Shown here: piece after piece, positions 32,497-41,379 of the stretch
Numbering within the stretch: the first letter of the stretch is position 1
Layout: every line of letters begins with the position of its first letter
Assembly: GCF_030732845.1 (NCBI RefSeq)
Contig: NZ_JASHKA010000004.1
Coordinates: forward strand, 310,001 to 374,000
Reading direction: 5' to 3'
DNA: 64,000 nucleotides
Source: Roseibium sp. MMSF_3544
Lineage (GTDB): Bacteria; Pseudomonadota; Alphaproteobacteria; Rhizobiales; Stappiaceae
Position numbers and translations under genes: made by a program
Notes under the pieces: model-generated
Told to the model about the DNA's origin: nothing
Seen by the model: the letters and a program-made list of their open reading frames with translations, nothing else
Databases searched by the model: none

Positions 32497-33762
32497 ATGA
32501 CCTACCTGGATCATCGGAGCGAACCGGCTCCGGCTTCCGATCTGTTGGACTTCTTCGACGCAACAAGAACGCAAACAGAGCACCTTGTCTCGCCGCTCAA
32601 CGACGAGGACATGGGTCTCCAATCCATGGAGGACGCAAGCCCGCCGAAGTGGCATCTGGCGCACACGACCTGGTTCTTTGAAGAATTTATCCTGAAGCCG
32701 TCCCTGCCCGGTTATCGTGCCCGGGACGAGCGTTTTGCAGTGCTTTTCAATTCCTACTACGTTCAGGCAGGCCCGCGTCACACGCGGTCGAAACGCGGGC
32801 TTCTCTCACGTCCGACCGTTGCCGACGTCATGGACTACCGGGCGCGGGTTGAGGACGCACTTCGCAACGGCCTTGAGCAGAACAGCTTCGCATTGGAGGA
32901 AAACCGGCTTGAGGAGCTGGTCACGCTCGGCTGCCATCACGAAATGCAGCACCAGGAATTGCTCGTTACCGACCTCCTGCACGCATTTTCCTTCAATCCA
33001 CTCCTGCCGACCTACATTTCGAAATCGCCCAGCGCGGTTCTGCCGGTTCAAGAAGCCGAGTGGACCAGTCATGACGGCGGCCTCGTTGAAGTCGGTCATG
33101 ACGGCAACGGTTTTGCCTATGACTGTGAAGGCCCGAGGCACAAGGTCTGGCTGGAACCTTATCGTCTGGCAGGCCGACCCGTCACCAATGGTGAGTGGAT
33201 CGCTTTCATGGAGGACGGGGGCTACGATACCCAGACGCTCTGGCTTATGGAAGGCTGGACAGTGCGTGAAACCAATGGCTGGGACACGCCGCTATACTGG
33301 TGGCGGCAGGACGACCAGTGGTGGACGTACACGCTCCAGGGCCCACGCCCTGTCGACCTTTCTGCCCCGGTCGTTCATGTCAGCTACTACGAGGCAGACG
33401 CCTTCGCTCGTTGGGCCGGCCACCGACTGCCGACGGAAGTGGAATGGGAAGCGGCAGCAGAGCTTACCGAAGTCAGCGGCAATTTCATGGAAGCCGGGTC
33501 CCTTCTTCCACTTGGCCGCGAACCAACCCTGTGGGGCGATGTCTGGCAGTGGACCAGCAGCGCCTTTTCGCCCTACCCGGGCTTTCGCCCGCCTGACGGG
33601 GCCATCGGCGAATACAACGGCAAGTTCATGGTGAACCAGATGGTGCTGCGCGGCGGGTCCTGCGCAACCCCGAAGCTTCAGATGCGTTCTTCTTATCGAA
33701 CCTTCTTCTATCCACATCAGCGCTGGCAGATGCTGGGGCTCAGACTGGCGGCAGATCAATGA
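32497..33762 (+). CDS. egtB: ergothioneine biosynthesis sulfoxide synthase EgtB
   Basis: A 421-residue non-heme iron enzyme that joins hercynine to a thiol donor (cysteine or gamma-glutamylcysteine) with O2. The N-terminal DinB-like domain supplies the three-histidine iron site: H56 in KWHLAHTTWFFEE and H148/H152 in GCHHEMQHQE. The C-terminal half is a formylglycine-generating-enzyme-like domain (RPVTNGEWIAFMEDGG to LRGGSCATPKLQMRSSYRTF). GTGGAGGG precedes the ATG. The stop overlaps the egtD start (ATGA), so the two steps of the pathway are translationally coupled. Donor choice cannot be told from sequence by eye. Confidence 0.93.
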   Translation: MTYLDHRSEPAPASDLLDFFDATRTQTEHLVSPLNDEDMGLQSMEDASPPKWHLAHTTWFFEEFILKPSLPGYRARDERFAVLFNSYYVQAGPRHTRSKRGLLSRPTVADVMDYRARVEDALRNGLEQNSFALEENRLEELVTLGCHHEMQHQELLVTDLLHAFSFNPLLPTYISKSPSAVLPVQEAEWTSHDGGLVEVGHDGNGFAYDCEGPRHKVWLEPYRLAGRPVTNGEWIAFMEDGGYDTQTLWLMEGWTVRETNGWDTPLYWWRQDDQWWTYTLQGPRPVDLSAPVVHVSYYEADAFARWAGHRLPTEVEWEAAAELTEVSGNFMEAGSLLPLGREPTLWGDVWQWTSSAFSPYPGFRPPDGAIGEYNGKFMVNQMVLRGGSCATPKLQMRSSYRTFFYPHQRWQMLGLRLAADQ

Positions 33763-34712
33763 CCAAACACGTTCCTCCTGATCCCAAGGACAAAGCCTTC
33801 CTGTCTGACATTCTCGCAGGTCTGAAGGCGCCGCAAAAAACAATCTCCAGCAAATGGCTCTATGACGATGTCGGGTCGCATCTGTTTGAGGCAATTACGG
33901 AACTAGACGCCTATTATCCGACCCGTATCGAGCTCGGCATCCTGCGGGCGAATGTGCGCAACTATACCCGGCTTCCCGGAGCGCGCGGCGCCCTGGTTGA
34001 ACTCGGGAGCGGTTCAAGCCGCAAGACCAATCTGCTGCTGGATGCGTTTGCAGACCTTTCCGTCTATATGCCGATCGATATTTCCGGCAACCACCTGAAA
34101 GAGGCAGCCGAGCGTGTCCGCCGCGCTTACCCGTCGCTTGCCGTCATCCCGGTTGCCGCCGACTTCACCCAACCCCTCGGGCAGTTGCCGCTTTTGCCCG
34201 AGCTTCCGGTTCTCGTGTTCTTTCCAGGCTCGACGATCGGAAACTTTGAGCGGGATGAGGCCGCGGCGCTCTTGAGCAATATCCGTCTCGCCATGCCAGG
34301 CGCCACGATGATTGTTGGTGTCGACAGGCCAAAGGAAGAGGACGTGCTGCTGGAAGCTTATGACGATCCGGCGGGCGTGACCGCGGCCTTCAATCTCAAT
34401 CTGCTGCAGCGGATCAATCGCCGCCTCGGCGCGGATTTCAGTCTGAATTCCTTTGCCCATAGGGCTGTTTGGAATGCAGGTGAAAGCCGTATCGAGATGC
34501 ACCTGGAAAGTCTGGCGGACCAGTCAGTTCAGGTGGAGGGAGAGACGATCGTTTTCAGAAAAGGCGAAACAGTCCACACCGAGAACTCGCACAAATACGA
34601 CGAGGATGCCTTTTCCGGGATCGCGGATCAGGGCGGCTGGCAAGTCATCGACCGGCACTTTGACGACCGGAACTGGTTTTCTGTCTATACGCTGCAAGCC
34701 GGAAACGGTTAG
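33759..34712 (+). CDS. egtD: L-histidine N(alpha)-methyltransferase EgtD
   Basis: A 317-residue SAM methyltransferase that makes hercynine (trimethylhistidine), the EgtB substrate. Family blocks include KWLYDDVGSHLFEAITELDAYYPTR (about residues 29-53), the SAM loop LVELGSGSSRKTNLLLDAF, LVFFPGSTIGNFERDEA and the late SHKYDEDAFSGIADQGGW. It starts within the egtB stop. The stop codon overlaps that of the convergent LysR gene by four bases, so no terminator separates them. Confidence 0.93.
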   Translation: MTKHVPPDPKDKAFLSDILAGLKAPQKTISSKWLYDDVGSHLFEAITELDAYYPTRIELGILRANVRNYTRLPGARGALVELGSGSSRKTNLLLDAFADLSVYMPIDISGNHLKEAAERVRRAYPSLAVIPVAADFTQPLGQLPLLPELPVLVFFPGSTIGNFERDEAAALLSNIRLAMPGATMIVGVDRPKEEDVLLEAYDDPAGVTAAFNLNLLQRINRRLGADFSLNSFAHRAVWNAGESRIEMHLESLADQSVQVEGETIVFRKGETVHTENSHKYDEDAFSGIADQGGWQVIDRHFDDRNWFSVYTLQAGNG

Positions 34713-35587
34713 GACAACCCCGCAAGGTCCCTGTTCGCTTCCTCTTCGAACGCTGCTTCAAGGACGTCGGCCAGGCGCCGGGCGGCAAGTCCGGCGTCGG
34801 AAGCGGTGGCGAGCAGGACCTCGGTGTTGTCCAGAAACGGCATGCGCTGCCCATTGTCGGTAAAGAGGTCGGCCGGAGCCATGTGGCTTGGCAAGACCGC
34901 CACGCCCAGCCTGGCACGAACAGCCGCAAGCGTTCCGGCCAGCGAACTGCAGACGTAAGCAGCGCGCGGCTCGAAACCTTCGCTGCGAATCGCTTCAAAA
35001 GCCCGTTTTCTGTAGACGCAAGGCTCCGGACTGACCGCCAGCGGCAAGCCGGACTTCGGACTGAACAGGCTCTCGTCCGCCGCGACCCAAAGCAGCGGCT
35101 CGTCCCAAACACGCTGTCCGCCGATCGCCGCCGCGGGTTCGCGCTTGAGCAGCACCACATCCAGAGCGCCTGACCGGAACTTTTCAAGAAGGTTCAGCGT
35201 CAGGTCGCAGGTCACTTCCAGACTGGCTCCCGGATAGGCTTCTGCGTAATCCGCCAACGCTTTCGGCAAATAGCTGGTGGCAATGTCTTCCGGCGTTCCG
35301 AGCCGGACCAGCCCTGAAACCTCGTGACCGCGGAATGCGGAAAGTGCCTCGTTGTTGAGCTCCAGGATTCGCTGTGCGTAGTCCAGAAACCTGGTACCGG
35401 CAGGTGTCAGAACGACATTTCGCGCGGTTCGGCGTAACAGCCGTTCGCCAACCAGATCCTCCAGTTTTCGGATCTGCAACGAGACGGCAGATTGGCTTCT
35501 GAAGAGGCTCTCGGCAGCTTTTGTAAAACTGCCGGTGCGGCTCGTCAGAACGAAGGCCTTCAGCAACGCGGGGTCGATCGTGTCCAT
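34709..35587 (-). CDS. LysR-family transcriptional regulator
   Basis: A 292-residue LysR regulator with an N-terminal winged helix (about residues 5-62, including SFTKAAESLFRSQSAVSLQIRKLE) and a periplasmic-binding-like effector domain after residue 90. The ATG at 35587 is the conserved start; the 30 upstream codons have no similarity. It diverges from the isocitrate-dehydrogenase-type gene with 115 bp between them and probably controls it. It converges on egtD. Confidence 0.88.
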   Translation of the reverse strand: MDTIDPALLKAFVLTSRTGSFTKAAESLFRSQSAVSLQIRKLEDLVGERLLRRTARNVVLTPAGTRFLDYAQRILELNNEALSAFRGHEVSGLVRLGTPEDIATSYLPKALADYAEAYPGASLEVTCDLTLNLLEKFRSGALDVVLLKREPAAAIGGQRVWDEPLLWVAADESLFSPKSGLPLAVSPEPCVYRKRAFEAIRSEGFEPRAAYVCSSLAGTLAAVRARLGVAVLPSHMAPADLFTDNGQRMPFLDNTEVLLATASDAGLAARRLADVLEAAFEEEANRDLAGLS

Positions 35588-35702
35588 GAGTTCACCATTA
35601 TGAGTTTTCTCAATCCAAATACTGAAAATTATTAATTTCCGCAATTCGATCAAGCCCCCTACATCAGGCGCGAACACCGATACGACCCTTCAGGAGAAAA
35701 AC

Positions 35703-37190
35703 ATGAACGTTCACAGTACCCAGGCCGCCTATTCGATTGCGCCAGCCAAGACCGCTCAGGTCGCCGTTGCCTATGGCGACGGGATCGGTCCGGAGATCAT
35801 GAGTGCGGCCTTGCGCTGTCTGCATGCGGCAGGTGCGGAGATGGATCTGCAGGAGGTCGTGCTCGGTGAGAAGGTGTATGAAGCCGGACACACGTCCGGG
35901 ATCATGCCGGAAAGCTGGAATGTGCTGCGATCGGCCGGTGTTCTGTTCAAGGGCCCGATCACGACACCTCAGGGCGGCGGTTACAAATCGCTGAACGTGA
36001 CGATCCGGAAGTCGCTCGGGCTGTTCGCAAATATTCGCCCCTGTGCGGCGCTGACGCCCTTCATTGCCTCAAATCATCCGGGTATGGATGTGGTCATCTT
36101 CAGGGAAAACGAGGAAGACCTTTACGCAGGTATTGAGCACAGGCAAACGGACGAGGTCTTCCAGTGCCTGAAGCTTGTCTCCGTACCCGGAACGGAAAGG
36201 ATCATCCGGCACGCCTTTGAATATGCCCGGTCAAACGGGCGCAAGAAGGTGTCCTGTTTTTCCAAGGACAACATCATGAAACTGACCGACGGTCTGTTTC
36301 ACAGGATGTTCGACAAGATTTCGGCCGAGTATCCGGAAATTGCCGCCGATCACTGGATCATCGATATCGGTGCCGCAAAGCTTGCTTCCAATCCCGAGAT
36401 GTTCGACGTGATCGTGACGACCAATCTCTACGGTGACATCATTTCGGATATTGCGGCAGAAATCAGCGGGTCCGTCGGGATCGCACCGTCCGCCAATATC
36501 GGCGAAAGCTTTGCCATGTTCGAGGCAATCCACGGATCGGCGCCTGCGATTGCCGGTCAGGGCATCGCCAACCCTTCCGGTCTGATCCTCGCCGGTGCCC
36601 AGATGCTCATTCACGTTGGTCAGCAAAGCGCTGCCAGCAGGCTTCAAAATGCCTGGTTGAGGACGATCGAAAGCGGCATCCACACGCCCGACATCTACTC
36701 GCCCGATCAAAGCAGGGCAAAAGTGGGAACGGAAGAGTTCGCCGATGCCATCATCGACAACATGGACCAGCTCCCGAAACTGCTGCGCCCGGTCTCCGTT
36801 CAAAGTCGTCAGACACCGCTGAAGGTCTCCACACCGGTACGCCCGGTCCCAGCCCATAGGCGGCTTGTCGGTGTAGACCTCTTTGTCCGGGACACAGTCA
36901 TAGATCCGAATGATCTGGCAGTAAGGCTTATAGCCGCGACACAGCAGTGCACCGGGAAACTCACAATGATCACCAACCGGGGCGTCAAGGTTTGGCCGGC
37001 TGGTTTGCCGGAAACCTTCAAGACCGACCATTGGCGGTGCCGCTACGAGCACGATGAGGGTCAAATGACACAAAAGGACGTCGCGGACCTGATCATGGCC
37101 TTGAGCAACCGGGAGATCGAGGTGATCAAAACCGAAAACCTTTACACCTTCGACGGCATTCCGGGCTATTCGCTCGGCCAGGGTCAATAA
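35703..37190 (+). CDS. NAD(P)-dependent isocitrate dehydrogenase, Thermus/Rickettsia type
   Basis: A 495-residue beta-decarboxylating dehydrogenase. The N-terminal 330 residues are the isocitrate/isopropylmalate fold: AYGDGIGPEIM, the substrate loop in YKSLNVTIRKSLGLFANIRP, RENEEDLYAGIEHRQTDE, and YGDIISDIAAEISGSVG for the metal aspartates. EAIHGSAPAIAGQGIANP forms the cofactor site. A C-terminal extension of about 130 residues, as in the Thermus and Rickettsia enzymes, separates it from the usual bacterial NADP-IDH. AGGAG lies before the ATG. Regulation by the divergent LysR protein would be unusual for a TCA enzyme, so a specialised role is possible. Confidence 0.85.
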   Translation: MNVHSTQAAYSIAPAKTAQVAVAYGDGIGPEIMSAALRCLHAAGAEMDLQEVVLGEKVYEAGHTSGIMPESWNVLRSAGVLFKGPITTPQGGGYKSLNVTIRKSLGLFANIRPCAALTPFIASNHPGMDVVIFRENEEDLYAGIEHRQTDEVFQCLKLVSVPGTERIIRHAFEYARSNGRKKVSCFSKDNIMKLTDGLFHRMFDKISAEYPEIAADHWIIDIGAAKLASNPEMFDVIVTTNLYGDIISDIAAEISGSVGIAPSANIGESFAMFEAIHGSAPAIAGQGIANPSGLILAGAQMLIHVGQQSAASRLQNAWLRTIESGIHTPDIYSPDQSRAKVGTEEFADAIIDNMDQLPKLLRPVSVQSRQTPLKVSTPVRPVPAHRRLVGVDLFVRDTVIDPNDLAVRLIAATQQCTGKLTMITNRGVKVWPAGLPETFKTDHWRCRYEHDEGQMTQKDVADLIMALSNREIEVIKTENLYTFDGIPGYSLGQGQ

Positions 37191-37221
37191 CCTTCCTGCG
37201 CGGCTTGCGCCGGGTTCATGA

Positions 37222-37251
37222 ACCGCTCCGGAACCCTTAAACCGGAGCGGT
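37222..37251. terminator. bidirectional hairpin terminator
   Basis: A ten-base perfect inverted repeat (ACCGCTCCGG / CCGGAGCGGT) with a ten-base AT-rich loop lies between two convergent genes, directly abutting the end of the LysE gene. Confidence 0.55.
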
Positions 37252-37878
37252 CTACCTTTCTGCGATCGCCAAGCGCAGTGCGAGTGCGCCAAAGACCGTG
37301 CCAGCGACACGATTGAGCCAGACCTGTGCTCTGGGCGAGCGGCGCAAAAACGTGCCGAGCACCCCACCACCGAGCGCAACGCAACCAAAAACAAGAATGG
37401 TCGCGACTATGAAAAGGCCGCCGAAGAGCAGTATCTGAACCGGCACGGAGCCCCTTGCCGGATCGGCGAATTGCGGCAAGAAAGCCAGGAAAAAGATCGC
37501 AATCTTCGGGTTGGTCACGTTCATTACAATCCCGCGCCGGTAAAGCGCCTGGACAGAAAGTGCAGGTCCATCGTCGTCAGGCAAATCGGCACTGCCGGCG
37601 CGAAAGGCCTGATAGGCCAGGTAAAGCAGATAAGCTGCCCCGATCAGCTTGAGCAACGTGAACGCAAGCGCGGATGTCTCGAAGATCGCAGCAACGCCAA
37701 GCGCAACAGCCACCGTATGTACGATCAAACCAGTGCACAGACCTATCGTGACGACCAGACCGGCAAAGCGCCCGTAGAGCGCTGACTGGGTAAGGACGAA
37801 AACATTGTCCGGCCCCGGTGCAAGGCCGAGCGCAACTGCGGCAACAAAAAAGACACTCAGGACATCAAACGGAATCAC
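37252..37878 (-). CDS. LysE/RhtB-family exporter
   Basis: A 208-residue inner-membrane protein with six hydrophobic segments and the family signature ALGLAPGPDNVFVLTQSALYG near the N-terminus. LysE/RhtB proteins export amino acids or derivatives. The start is a GTG at 37878 with a strong GGAGGG seven bases upstream; there is no better ATG. It lies 86 bp downstream of the FAD/GcvT dehydrogenase on the same strand, so it may export glycine, sarcosine or a related product of that enzyme, which is an inference. Confidence 0.85.
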   Translation of the reverse strand: MIPFDVLSVFFVAAVALGLAPGPDNVFVLTQSALYGRFAGLVVTIGLCTGLIVHTVAVALGVAAIFETSALAFTLLKLIGAAYLLYLAYQAFRAGSADLPDDDGPALSVQALYRRGIVMNVTNPKIAIFFLAFLPQFADPARGSVPVQILLFGGLFIVATILVFGCVALGGGVLGTFLRRSPRAQVWLNRVAGTVFGALALRLAIAER

Positions 37879-37964
37879 GACGCACCCTCCAAAGTCTTCA
37901 AGGACGAATGAACGGTGCGCCGCAACAGGTCAAGCCCGCGGGATATGAGGGCCGGAGTATCGTC

Positions 37965-40364
37965 TCACGACGGGCGCATGCGTGCACCGTCCGGGTCAAA
38001 CAGCGGACCGTTGGTGACAACCGCCCTGGAAAGATCACCAGCGATGTCGACATCGACAACGGCGCCCGTTGCCAAAGGCTTCTCGACATGTGCGAGCGCA
38101 ATAGGCTTGCCAACGCGATAGCCGTAGGCGCATGTCGACGTCTGACCGACGACGTCGCCGTCAATAAGCAAGGGTTCGTGACCAAGCGGAACGGCGTCCG
38201 CATCCTCGAAGCTGAGAGACACAACTTTCGAGACGGCACCTGCACTCTTGCGTGCGGCAACCGCTTCTGCGCCAAGGAACCCGCCCGCCTTGCGGGTCAT
38301 GGCGTCCAGGCCGACGTCAACGGGAGTCATGTCACTGTCCAGCTCATGCCCCATTGCGCAAAACCCTTTTTCGACGCGCATCGACGTCTGGGCAAAAAGA
38401 CCGGCAGGTGTCGCCCCCGCCTCGGTCAGAGCCTTGTAGATGTCCGATGCATTTTCTGACCGGCAGGTGATTTCCCAGCCAGCCTCGCCGACATAAGACA
38501 ACCTTGCAGCACGCACATGATGACCCGCTATATGGGCTTCACCATGTTTGAAGTAGCCGATCCCGTTGAGCTCCGGCGCGCCTACTTCGCCCGCAATGCG
38601 CTCGCTTTCCGGCCCCATCAGCCCCAAGACCGCATACTCTTCGGTGCTGTCGGTGAGCGTCACGTCGAAGCCATCTGCGTGCCTTCCAAGCCAGGCAAGG
38701 TCCTTCTTGATGGCATTGGTGCCGACAAAGAGACGATAATGGGTCTCAGTGATGCGCTGGACAGTGATGTCGCTCTCGTAAGTGCCGCGATCGTTCAGGA
38801 TTGCGGTGTAGATTACCGACCCGGGCGTGCGGCCAACATAACCGGCACAGATTTTCAAAAGAAAGGCTTCGGCGTCAGGTCCCTCGACCTCGATCTTGCC
38901 GAAGGGCGATGCGTCGAAAATCGCTGCGGTTTCATTTGCTGCCCGCACCTCGGCCTGAACGTTCTCAAACCAGTCAGGCTTGCCAAATTTCAAAACCGGC
39001 TCTTCGGTCTTGCCGAAGTAGAGCGGACGCTCCCAACCGTAAAACTGGCCGAAATGAGCTCCGGCGGCGCGGTATTCTGTGTCGAGCGGCAACTTGCGCA
39101 GGTTCCGGCCCGTCTTGAATTGTTTGCCCGGAAAGGCAATGTCGTAATGCGTCCCCAGGACCTCAGGTGCACGCTCCATGAGGTGGTCAACCGAGTTGAA
39201 GACCGGCGCAAACCGCTTCGCGTCAGCCTCGCCGAGATCATAGGCCGGCGCGCCGTGAATGATCGTGTGAGCAAGGTTCATCCCTGCGCCGCCGCCGGCC
39301 GCCACCCCGACCGAATTCATGCCGCAGCCCAGGAAGAGCCCGCGCGTCTCGGCAGTCTCGCCGAGCATGAAGGTTCCGTCCGGCGTGAAGCTTTCCGGAC
39401 CGTTCAGCAGCATTTTGACTTCCGCGGTCTCCAGTGCCGGCAGGCGATGAAGGGCGTTCATCATCATCGGCTCGAAGTGATCCCAGTCTTCCGGAAGCAG
39501 GCCGAACTCGAAAGTCTCCGTCAGAACGCCGGGTGCGATCGGTTTGCCCATCGGTTCGAAGCAGCCGACCAGCAAGCCGCCGCTGTCGTCGCGGATGTAA
39601 AGATGATTGTCATGGTCACTGAGGGTCGGCGTATTGCCCACGATGCCCTCGACGGGCTTGGTCAGAAGGTAGAAATGCTCGCAGGCGAGCAACGGCACTT
39701 CGGCAGCGGCCATAGCGCCCACTTCGCGCGACCAGAGACCCGTGCACAGCGCGATCGCATCACACATGACGGTGCCTTTGCTGGTCTCCACGCCTTTCAC
39801 CCTGCCGTTTTCGGTCAGGATGCCGGTGACCCCGGCCTTTTCGATGAATTTAGCCCCAAGCGCCTTGGCGCGCTTGATCAGCGCGGCGCACACGTCGGAC
39901 GGGCTGACCCGGCCGTCATCCGGCGACCAGACGGCTCCCAGGACATCCTCGTCGTTCATCAGCGGCCAGCGTTCCTTGGCCTCCCCGGCGCTAATGGACG
40001 TCGCAGGAATTCCGTAGGCTCTGGCAAGCGCCTCCTGCCGCTTGATGTGCGTCAGGCGGTCTTCGTTGGTCGCGATCGAAAGCGAGCCCTTCTGGATCCA
40101 TCCGACCGCCTGCCCGGTTTCCTTTTCGAGTTGGCTGTAAAGCTCGACGGAGTACTGGATCATGCGCGTCAGATTACGGGAATGGCGAAGGGCACGAACC
40201 TGGGCAGCGGAGTGCCAGGTGGTGCCGGACGTCAATTGGTTGCGCTCCAGCAAGATTGCGTCGGTCACGCCCATCTTGGCGAGATGATAGAGGGTTGAAC
40301 AGCCCATGATCCCCCCGCCGATTACGACGACGGGAGCATGCGTGGGAAGGGAATGAAAGGACAT
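37965..40364 (-). CDS. FAD-dependent dimethylglycine/sarcosine dehydrogenase-type protein with GcvT domain
   Basis: A 799-residue oxidative demethylase. The N-terminal DAO domain starts with the dinucleotide motif VVIGGGIMGCSTLYHLAK. TSGTTWHSAAQV carries H51, equivalent to the histidine that covalently binds FAD in mammalian dimethylglycine dehydrogenase. The C-terminal half is a GcvT folate-binding domain (about residues 430-790, with SYVGEAGWEITCRSE and VDVGLDAMTRKAGGFLGAEA), which captures the formaldehyde unit on tetrahydrofolate. It faces an RpiR regulator and a TAXI-TRAP transporter. Dimethylglycine, sarcosine or another N-methylated amine is the likely substrate. Confidence 0.88.
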   Translation of the reverse strand: MSFHSLPTHAPVVVIGGGIMGCSTLYHLAKMGVTDAILLERNQLTSGTTWHSAAQVRALRHSRNLTRMIQYSVELYSQLEKETGQAVGWIQKGSLSIATNEDRLTHIKRQEALARAYGIPATSISAGEAKERWPLMNDEDVLGAVWSPDDGRVSPSDVCAALIKRAKALGAKFIEKAGVTGILTENGRVKGVETSKGTVMCDAIALCTGLWSREVGAMAAAEVPLLACEHFYLLTKPVEGIVGNTPTLSDHDNHLYIRDDSGGLLVGCFEPMGKPIAPGVLTETFEFGLLPEDWDHFEPMMMNALHRLPALETAEVKMLLNGPESFTPDGTFMLGETAETRGLFLGCGMNSVGVAAGGGAGMNLAHTIIHGAPAYDLGEADAKRFAPVFNSVDHLMERAPEVLGTHYDIAFPGKQFKTGRNLRKLPLDTEYRAAGAHFGQFYGWERPLYFGKTEEPVLKFGKPDWFENVQAEVRAANETAAIFDASPFGKIEVEGPDAEAFLLKICAGYVGRTPGSVIYTAILNDRGTYESDITVQRITETHYRLFVGTNAIKKDLAWLGRHADGFDVTLTDSTEEYAVLGLMGPESERIAGEVGAPELNGIGYFKHGEAHIAGHHVRAARLSYVGEAGWEITCRSENASDIYKALTEAGATPAGLFAQTSMRVEKGFCAMGHELDSDMTPVDVGLDAMTRKAGGFLGAEAVAARKSAGAVSKVVSLSFEDADAVPLGHEPLLIDGDVVGQTSTCAYGYRVGKPIALAHVEKPLATGAVVDVDIAGDLSRAVVTNGPLFDPDGARMRPS

Positions 40365-40402
40365 CGGGGGACTTCCACGTCAGCGACAAAAACTGCGGCA
40401 CC

Positions 40403-40416
40403 GAAACATTTGTTTC
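40403..40416. promoter_or_regulatory. palindromic operator candidate (GAAACA-TT-TGTTTC)
   Basis: A perfect six-base inverted repeat with a two-base centre lies in the 92-bp divergent region, 38 bases upstream of the dehydrogenase ATG. Its half-site TGTTTC/GAAACA recurs near the RpiR start, consistent with RpiR binding. Confidence 0.5.
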
Positions 40417-40434
40417 AGGGTTTGACAAGATAAA

Positions 40435-40464
40435 AAACAAATGAAACAGTAAACAAATGGAAAC
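40435..40464. repeat. direct repeat overlapping the rpiR-like start
   Basis: AAACAAATGAAAC (40435-40447) and AAACAAATGGAAAC (40451-40464) repeat 16 bases apart. The second copy contains the RpiR ATG at 40457. Together with the palindrome at 40403 it suggests an autoregulatory operator array. Confidence 0.45.
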
Positions 40465-41326
40465 TAATTCGCCGCCCCAGATCCGGACTGCTATTTCGGC
40501 CAGCTATGCTGAACTGAGCGAGACACTGCGTATAGCAGCAGACTATATCGCTAAAAATCAAGTGGAAATCGCGACGAGAAGCCTGAGATCGGTGGCATCT
40601 GCAAGCGGCGTATCCCCGGCAAGTTACACGAGGCTTGCCCGTGCAATCGGATATTCTGACTATGAAGCGCTTCGCGAACAGGCACGATCTGAGCTGAGCA
40701 AGCGCGAAGAAGACAGTTTTCAGGACAAGGCGCGGCGCCTTCGATCCGACGCCGACCTGCCCTTGCTGCCGCGGCAGGTCGCTGCCTGTATCGACAATAT
40801 TCAAAGTCTGATCGACGACATCGACCCGGAACTTCTGGAACAGGTCGTCGACCGTCTGGCCAGTTCCCGCAAGATCGTTGTTATCGGCGCGTTGGCCTCT
40901 GCCGGGTTCACCGACTATTTCGCCTATCTGGCAAAGTGGTTCGATGATCGCTGGATGGTTGCCGGCCGAAACGGAACGGCGCTCGGCACCGCCCTTTCCG
41001 GGCTTGGGCCGCAGGATACGGTGCTGATCATCTCCAAACATCCCTACGCGCACCGGTCTGTGCGCGCGGCCATGGTTGCCGCGGCAAGCGGTGCAAAAGT
41101 CATCGTACTGACCGACAGCCATGCTTTTCCGGGATTGCAGTATGCTGACTTTCACTTCATACAACGCACTGAAAGTCCAAACTTTTTTTCGTCTTACGCA
41201 GCCACGCTGGTCCTCATAGAAACGATAACAGGCATGCTGGTTGCGCGAGCCGGGTCCGAAGCGGAAGCCCGGATCCAGGAGGTCGAGAAACATAATCGTT
41301 TGCTCGATGAGTTTGAAAATGTCTAG
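40457..41326 (+). CDS. MurR/RpiR-family transcriptional regulator
   Basis: A 289-residue regulator with an N-terminal RpiR helix-turn-helix (about residues 5-78; RSLRSVASASGVSPASYTRLARAIG) and a SIS sugar-phosphate-type binding domain (about 120-260; KIVVIGALASAGFTDYFAYL and TVLIISKHPYAHRSV). There is no ribosome site before the ATG, which lies within a repeated operator-like sequence. It diverges from the demethylating dehydrogenase and precedes the TAXI-TRAP genes by 53 bp, so it may control both. Confidence 0.87.
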   Translation: METNSPPQIRTAISASYAELSETLRIAADYIAKNQVEIATRSLRSVASASGVSPASYTRLARAIGYSDYEALREQARSELSKREEDSFQDKARRLRSDADLPLLPRQVAACIDNIQSLIDDIDPELLEQVVDRLASSRKIVVIGALASAGFTDYFAYLAKWFDDRWMVAGRNGTALGTALSGLGPQDTVLIISKHPYAHRSVRAAMVAAASGAKVIVLTDSHAFPGLQYADFHFIQRTESPNFFSSYAATLVLIETITGMLVARAGSEAEARIQEVEKHNRLLDEFENV

Positions 41327-41379
41327 GGTGGAGATCCACGCTGGACAAAAGAAGTTTAACAAGAGGGAAGCCTAGTCAA

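Noticed and set aside
38517-40298. A 593-codon open frame opposite the FAD/GcvT dehydrogenase
   Set aside because: The minus strand encodes a full, motif-complete dehydrogenase; the plus frame is a GC-rich shadow.
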